Assembly: GCA_019745415.1 (NCBI GenBank)
Contig: JAIETF010000070.1
Location: 1 to 64,000, forward strand
Direction of reading: 5' to 3'
From: Candidatus Obscuribacterales bacterium
GTDB lineage: Bacteria > Cyanobacteriota > Vampirovibrionia > Obscuribacterales > Obscuribacteraceae
Length of the DNA: 64,000 bases
The notes beneath the pieces are model-generated. The model was given only the letters and a program-made list of their open reading frames with translations. It was not told the origin of the DNA and searched no databases. The translations under genes were made by a program, and so were the position numbers. Of this stretch, positions 61,118-64,000 are shown piece by piece (the first letter of the stretch is position 1; each line of letters opens with the position of its first letter).

Positions 61118-62092
61118 ATGGAAAAGGTGAGACACATAGCAGTCATTGGCAGTCTAAGCATGGACCTGGTTTTGACCATGCCTAAGTTACCGCATGTGGG
61201 TGAGACCCTCAAGGGCAACAGCTTCAATACCTTTGTTGGCGGTAAAGGCAACAACCAAGCCCTTGCCATGGCCAGACTCGGTGCAAGAACAGCTATGCTT
61301 GGCAAACTCGGTAAAGATACCTATGCCGAGGCAATACTCTCCTGCCTGTCTGAAAATGGAGTGGAATGCCGACACATGCTCAGCGCGGAAACAGTGGGAA
61401 CCGGCATTGCCAACATCTGGGTGAATAGCAACGGCGAAAACGAGATTGTCATCATTGCCAATTCAAATGGCGAGCTAAAGCCGTCAGATATAGATGAGCA
61501 AGTCGGTATCTTCGAAGATGCCACCCTCTTGGTTATGCAACTAGAGATTCCCCTTGAGACAGTGATATACGCAGCCGAACAAGCGCGGGCAAAAGGCATT
61601 GCAGTCCTGCTGAACCCTGCTCCAGCCCCCGTGGGCGGACTGCCTCAAGAACTCTTGAGCAAGATTGACTATATTGTCCCAAATGAGACTGAGACTGAAA
61701 TACTGACCGGCATTAATCCTAGCGATGAAGTAAAGGCGCTGGCGGCTGGTAAAGCGCTGCTCGACAAAGGAATCGGCTGTGCCATCCTCACTCTGGGTGC
61801 CAGGGGCGCTGTCATTGTCGCCAAAGAACCATTTGAGAAAGCTGAAAATGATGCCGCAAACAGCATATTCTACAAATTCACACCGGCACCGCCCGTCAAA
61901 GTGATTGACTCCACTGCAGCCGGAGACGCCTTTGTCGGGGGTATGGCGGCAGCACTATCACGAGGAGAATCGTTGTCTCAAGCAGTAGCGGAAGGCTGCG
62001 CTGCCGGTTCTCTAGCCTGCACAAAGGCAGGGGCAGCGCCCAGCCTACCAAGTCGTCTGGAACTGGACAAACTGATCAAGCTTCCAAATTAG
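61118..62092 (+). CDS. rbsK: Ribokinase (PfkB family)
   Basis: ATP-dependent phosphorylation of ribose at C5, feeding the pentose phosphate pathway. Motifs: IAVIGSLSMDLVL at the N terminus, FVGGKGNNQALAMARLG (substrate-binding GGKGxNQA), LLNPAPAPV, NETETEILTG and DSTAAGDAFVGGMAAAL with the catalytic Asp in AAGDAF. The 324-residue length is normal. ATG at 61118 has GGAG about ten bases upstream; a TTG at 61073 would add 15 poor residues. No ribose transport or repressor genes are nearby. Confidence 0.9.
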   Translation: MEKVRHIAVIGSLSMDLVLTMPKLPHVGETLKGNSFNTFVGGKGNNQALAMARLGARTAMLGKLGKDTYAEAILSCLSENGVECRHMLSAETVGTGIANIWVNSNGENEIVIIANSNGELKPSDIDEQVGIFEDATLLVMQLEIPLETVIYAAEQARAKGIAVLLNPAPAPVGGLPQELLSKIDYIVPNETETEILTGINPSDEVKALAAGKALLDKGIGCAILTLGARGAVIVAKEPFEKAENDAANSIFYKFTPAPPVKVIDSTAAGDAFVGGMAAALSRGESLSQAVAEGCAAGSLACTKAGAAPSLPSRLELDKLIKLPN

Positions 62093-62105
62093 ATAAATGC
62101 AAATT

Positions 62106-62165
62106 AGCTGAATTCAGATTTGCTGAATTCAAGTAAGCTGAATTAAAGTCAGCTGATTCCAAGTT
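62106..62165. repeat. Four 15-bp degenerate tandem repeats after rbsK
   Basis: AGCTGAATTCAGATT at 62106-62120, TGCTGAATTCAAGTA at 62121, AGCTGAATTAAAGTC at 62136 and AGCTGATTCCAAGTT at 62151-62165, with a partial fifth unit. The array begins 14 bases after the rbsK stop; ATTAGATAAATGCAA before it may be an older, diverged unit. Confidence 0.65.
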
Positions 62166-62223
62166 AGCTTTTCTTGGGCGTTTCTCGAATACTCTTTCTT
62201 GAATACGCTCTAGAATAGAAGTA

Positions 62224-63048
62224 ATGAAGAAGCAGTGGAAAACTCACTTTCTAAGCGTCCTGATACTGTTGTTTTTTGTATCAGCTCTAGGCTTGCAGCG
62301 TGCCGAAAGTGAGCCAAGACGCACTGACAGAGAGTATTTCCAGAAGTATGCAAGTTCCAAACAGGCTGTTGGCGAAGCAGTAAGGATTTATGGGGCAGGT
62401 CTTAAGGCCTATGAGAGACAGGAATTTTCAGAAGCGATAAAGTTACTCAAGAAAGCCAATAGCATTGACAACAAATGCAGCGGTGCTCTTTATACGCTTG
62501 GCGCATCTTACATGTGGGAAGACGACTTCCAAAGCGCTCTTGATGCCTATTCAAAGGCACTAAAGCTTTGCCCTGACGACATAGAATTAAACTACAGACG
62601 CGGCTTTGCCAACATCAGTTTGCTTAGATACAAGGAAGCCATAATTGACCTGCAGAAAGCTCATAAACTAGCCCCCGACAGAGGCGACATCTTGACACTA
62701 GAAGGGAAGTGTCACAAAGCTCTCGGGCAGACAAGCCTAGCTGTAAAAGCCTATGAAGAGGCGGCGCGGCTTAGCCCAAGGGATGAAGAAACACTTTTAG
62801 CACTAGCCAATTTGTACTTGGACGCTAAAAGTTTCGAGAAGGCATTGGTGACGGCTCGCAGGCTCTCATCTTATTACAAGGACGTCGGCGAAGCTTATGG
62901 AATGGCGGGCAAGGCTCTCATGGGTCTCAAAAGGTACAAAGACGCAGAAAAGGAATTTGACCTAGCCATAGCCAACGGCACAGAATTCGGAGGACAATTT
63001 CTAGAACTCAAGAAAGAATGTCGTAAGCTTGCGGGTAAGAATAAATAG
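62224..63048 (+). CDS. Exported TPR protein
   Basis: A 274-residue protein with an N-terminal signal peptide (LSVLILLFFVSALGLQRA) and TPR units from about residue 55 to the end: EAIKLLKKANSIDNK, SALDAYSKALKLCPDD, EAIIDLQKAHKLAPDRG, LAVKAYEEAARLSPRD and DAEKEFDLAIANGTE. It is a likely periplasmic protein-binding scaffold with no enzyme motif. AGAAG precedes the ATG. It is followed after 31 bases by a tandem-repeat array and another TPR gene on the same strand, perhaps in one transcript. Confidence 0.78.
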   Translation: MKKQWKTHFLSVLILLFFVSALGLQRAESEPRRTDREYFQKYASSKQAVGEAVRIYGAGLKAYERQEFSEAIKLLKKANSIDNKCSGALYTLGASYMWEDDFQSALDAYSKALKLCPDDIELNYRRGFANISLLRYKEAIIDLQKAHKLAPDRGDILTLEGKCHKALGQTSLAVKAYEEAARLSPRDEETLLALANLYLDAKSFEKALVTARRLSSYYKDVGEAYGMAGKALMGLKRYKDAEKEFDLAIANGTEFGGQFLELKKECRKLAGKNK

Positions 63049-63079
63049 TCAGAAAAATCTTGCAAAATCTGGCTTATTC

Positions 63080-63121
63080 AGGAAGCAGAATTCGGGAAGT
63101 AGAATTCAGGAAGCAGAAAAG
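63080..63121. repeat. Three 14-bp tandem repeats
   Basis: AGGAAGCAGAATTC at 63080-63093, GGGAAGTAGAATTC at 63094-63107 and AGGAAGCAGAAAAG at 63108-63121. They fill the space between two TPR genes and contribute purine-rich bases just before the likely start of the second. Confidence 0.65.
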
Positions 63122-63136
63122 ACAAGGGCAGAAGAG

Positions 63137-64000
63137 ATTATCAAGCCTCTAAGACTATACGCGACCATTTTGTTGGCTCAACTGATTGGGCCATGTCTGC
63201 TTTCATTTTTGACAGATGAGTTATCGAAAAATTTGCCGGTGATAACGACACTTGCTCATCTTGAGCAGCAGATGCCACTGCCTTCGGCTATGGCTTTGCC
63301 TCAAGCCAGCACAAAAGAGGAAGCTGAAAGAAGTAAGAATGCGGCGACAATGGTGCCGGTTCAGGACCGGAACGCGAATGCTCTTTCAAAATTGAAGGCA
63401 ACGACAAATGCAACAGAAACAGAGAGGGCGACTAAGCTGAAGGCAAGCACCATAAAGGATGCGTTTAAGCTTGCCGATTCAGCTGAGACTCAAGGGCAAG
63501 AACAAGAAGCCATATCGCTCTACAAAGACTTGCTCGAACGGTTTAGTAAAACCGATCCGACCAACCCTAAGTTACCTCGCGCTGAAGCCCGAATAGCCAG
63601 ACTACACTTGCTGAATAACGAATACGACAAGGCGAATACCTACTACGATAGGCTGCTCAAACATCATCAAAGACTTGATGAAGATCCCGAGCTGATGGTC
63701 GATTTAGACGACCTCTCTAATGTCTATCAGAAATTTACCAGCAGCAAAGAACATCATCTAGATTGTTTGATGCGATCTCTCAGCATCAGGAACTTTATCA
63801 ACCCTAAGCATCCTCATCTTCCTGAATCTTATCGATTGATAGCTAACTATCTATTAGGCCAAGGCGACAGCAAGCAGGCGCTTGCCTGGCTGGACAAAGC
63901 CATCGCCGTTGACAGAACTTATCCTAGACAAAAGAAATCGAAGCTGGTCGAAGATTTGCAGCTGAGAGGCAATATCTTTCTGCAAACCAATAAAGTGCAA
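63137..64000 (+). CDS. Membrane-anchored or exported TPR-type protein, cut by window end
   Basis: The frame stays open to the window end (288 codons from 63137). A hydrophobic stretch (LYATILLAQLIGPCLLSFL) near the start suggests a signal or anchor; a Lys/Thr/Ala-rich linker follows, then TPR-like helical pairs (EAISLYKDLLERFSK, KANTYYDRLLKHHQ, QALAWLDKAIAVDRTYP). The true start is unclear because no ATG, GTG or TTG with a ribosome binding site precedes the hydrophobic segment; I begin at an ATT after AAGGGCAGAAGAG only as a placeholder, and the frame is also open further upstream. The gene continues beyond the window. Confidence 0.55.
   Translation, partial: MIKPLRLYATILLAQLIGPCLLSFLTDELSKNLPVITTLAHLEQQMPLPSAMALPQASTKEEAERSKNAATMVPVQDRNANALSKLKATTNATETERATKLKASTIKDAFKLADSAETQGQEQEAISLYKDLLERFSKTDPTNPKLPRAEARIARLHLLNNEYDKANTYYDRLLKHHQRLDEDPELMVDLDDLSNVYQKFTSSKEHHLDCLMRSLSIRNFINPKHPHLPESYRLIANYLLGQGDSKQALAWLDKAIAVDRTYPRQKKSKLVEDLQLRGNIFLQTNKVQ

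Overview
The window looks like chromosomal core sequence from a two-membraned (Gram-negative type) bacterium of moderate GC content using the standard genetic code. Lipid A enzymes (LpxC, LpxD), a BamA-type outer-membrane assembly protein and an OmpH/Skp-like chaperone show the outer membrane. The efp-accB-accC order, the many exported TPR proteins, the DUF4139 paralogues and the caspase- and calpain-like proteins together remind me of the non-photosynthetic relatives of Cyanobacteria (Melainabacteria/Vampirovibrionia, Obscuribacter-like). That placement is an inference from gene content; no rRNA or other decisive marker is present. I see no prophage, insertion sequence, integron or CRISPR array.

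Layout. 0-6.8 kb: end of an unknown gene, a ROK sugar kinase, two tandem exported DUF4139 proteins, a secreted esterase and a TPR protein. 6.8-11.5 kb: an envelope operon read on the minus strand in the order bamA, skp-like, lpxD, lpxC. 11.5-17.2 kb: an aldehyde dehydrogenase with a clear terminator, thymidylate kinase, several small exported or membrane proteins, a TPR protein and a tRNA-Met. 17.2-22.7 kb: efp-accB-accC (minus strand) and valS (plus strand, with a short upstream leader ORF). 22.7-30.9 kb: a kelch-type lipoprotein, a KimA-like permease, a REC-histidine kinase protein, unknown genes and a NarL-type response regulator. 30.9-35.6 kb: a class A penicillin-binding protein, an FAD monooxygenase, a DJ-1/PfpI protein and a catalytically degenerate RNase T-like protein.

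35.6-45.9 kb holds some of the most unusual genes: a large exported TPR protein ending in a matrixin-like zinc protease, an EF-hand/proline-linker/calpain-like protein whose catalytic Cys is replaced by Ser, a DnaQ-like (degenerate) plus GIY-YIG nuclease, and a RecB/Cas4-type nuclease fused to an iron-sulfur XPD/DinG helicase. The last two are nine to 33 bases apart and look like one DNA-processing operon. 46.3-57.1 kb: dnaK, a lipase-like hydrolase with a DUF4384 tail, a caspase-fold/TPR protein whose catalytic Cys is Pro, a protein with IS1595-transposase-like ends but no visible catalytic core and a DprA-like winged helix inside, a degenerate GGDEF protein, a lipoprotein and a PATAN/DUF4388-like protein. 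57.1-64 kb: a FadB-type beta-oxidation fusion, a probable broken membrane-protein gene, a quinone oxidoreductase, ribokinase and two TPR proteins, the last cut by the window end.

Two themes cross the window. Several proteins keep an enzyme fold but lack its catalytic residues (caspase, calpain, GGDEF, and two DnaQ/RNase T folds). Short degenerate tandem repeats (10-20 bp units, two to five copies) sit in intergenic DNA, often starting at a stop codon. Many starts appear to be TTG or GTG; where a Shine-Dalgarno match decides a start I say so.
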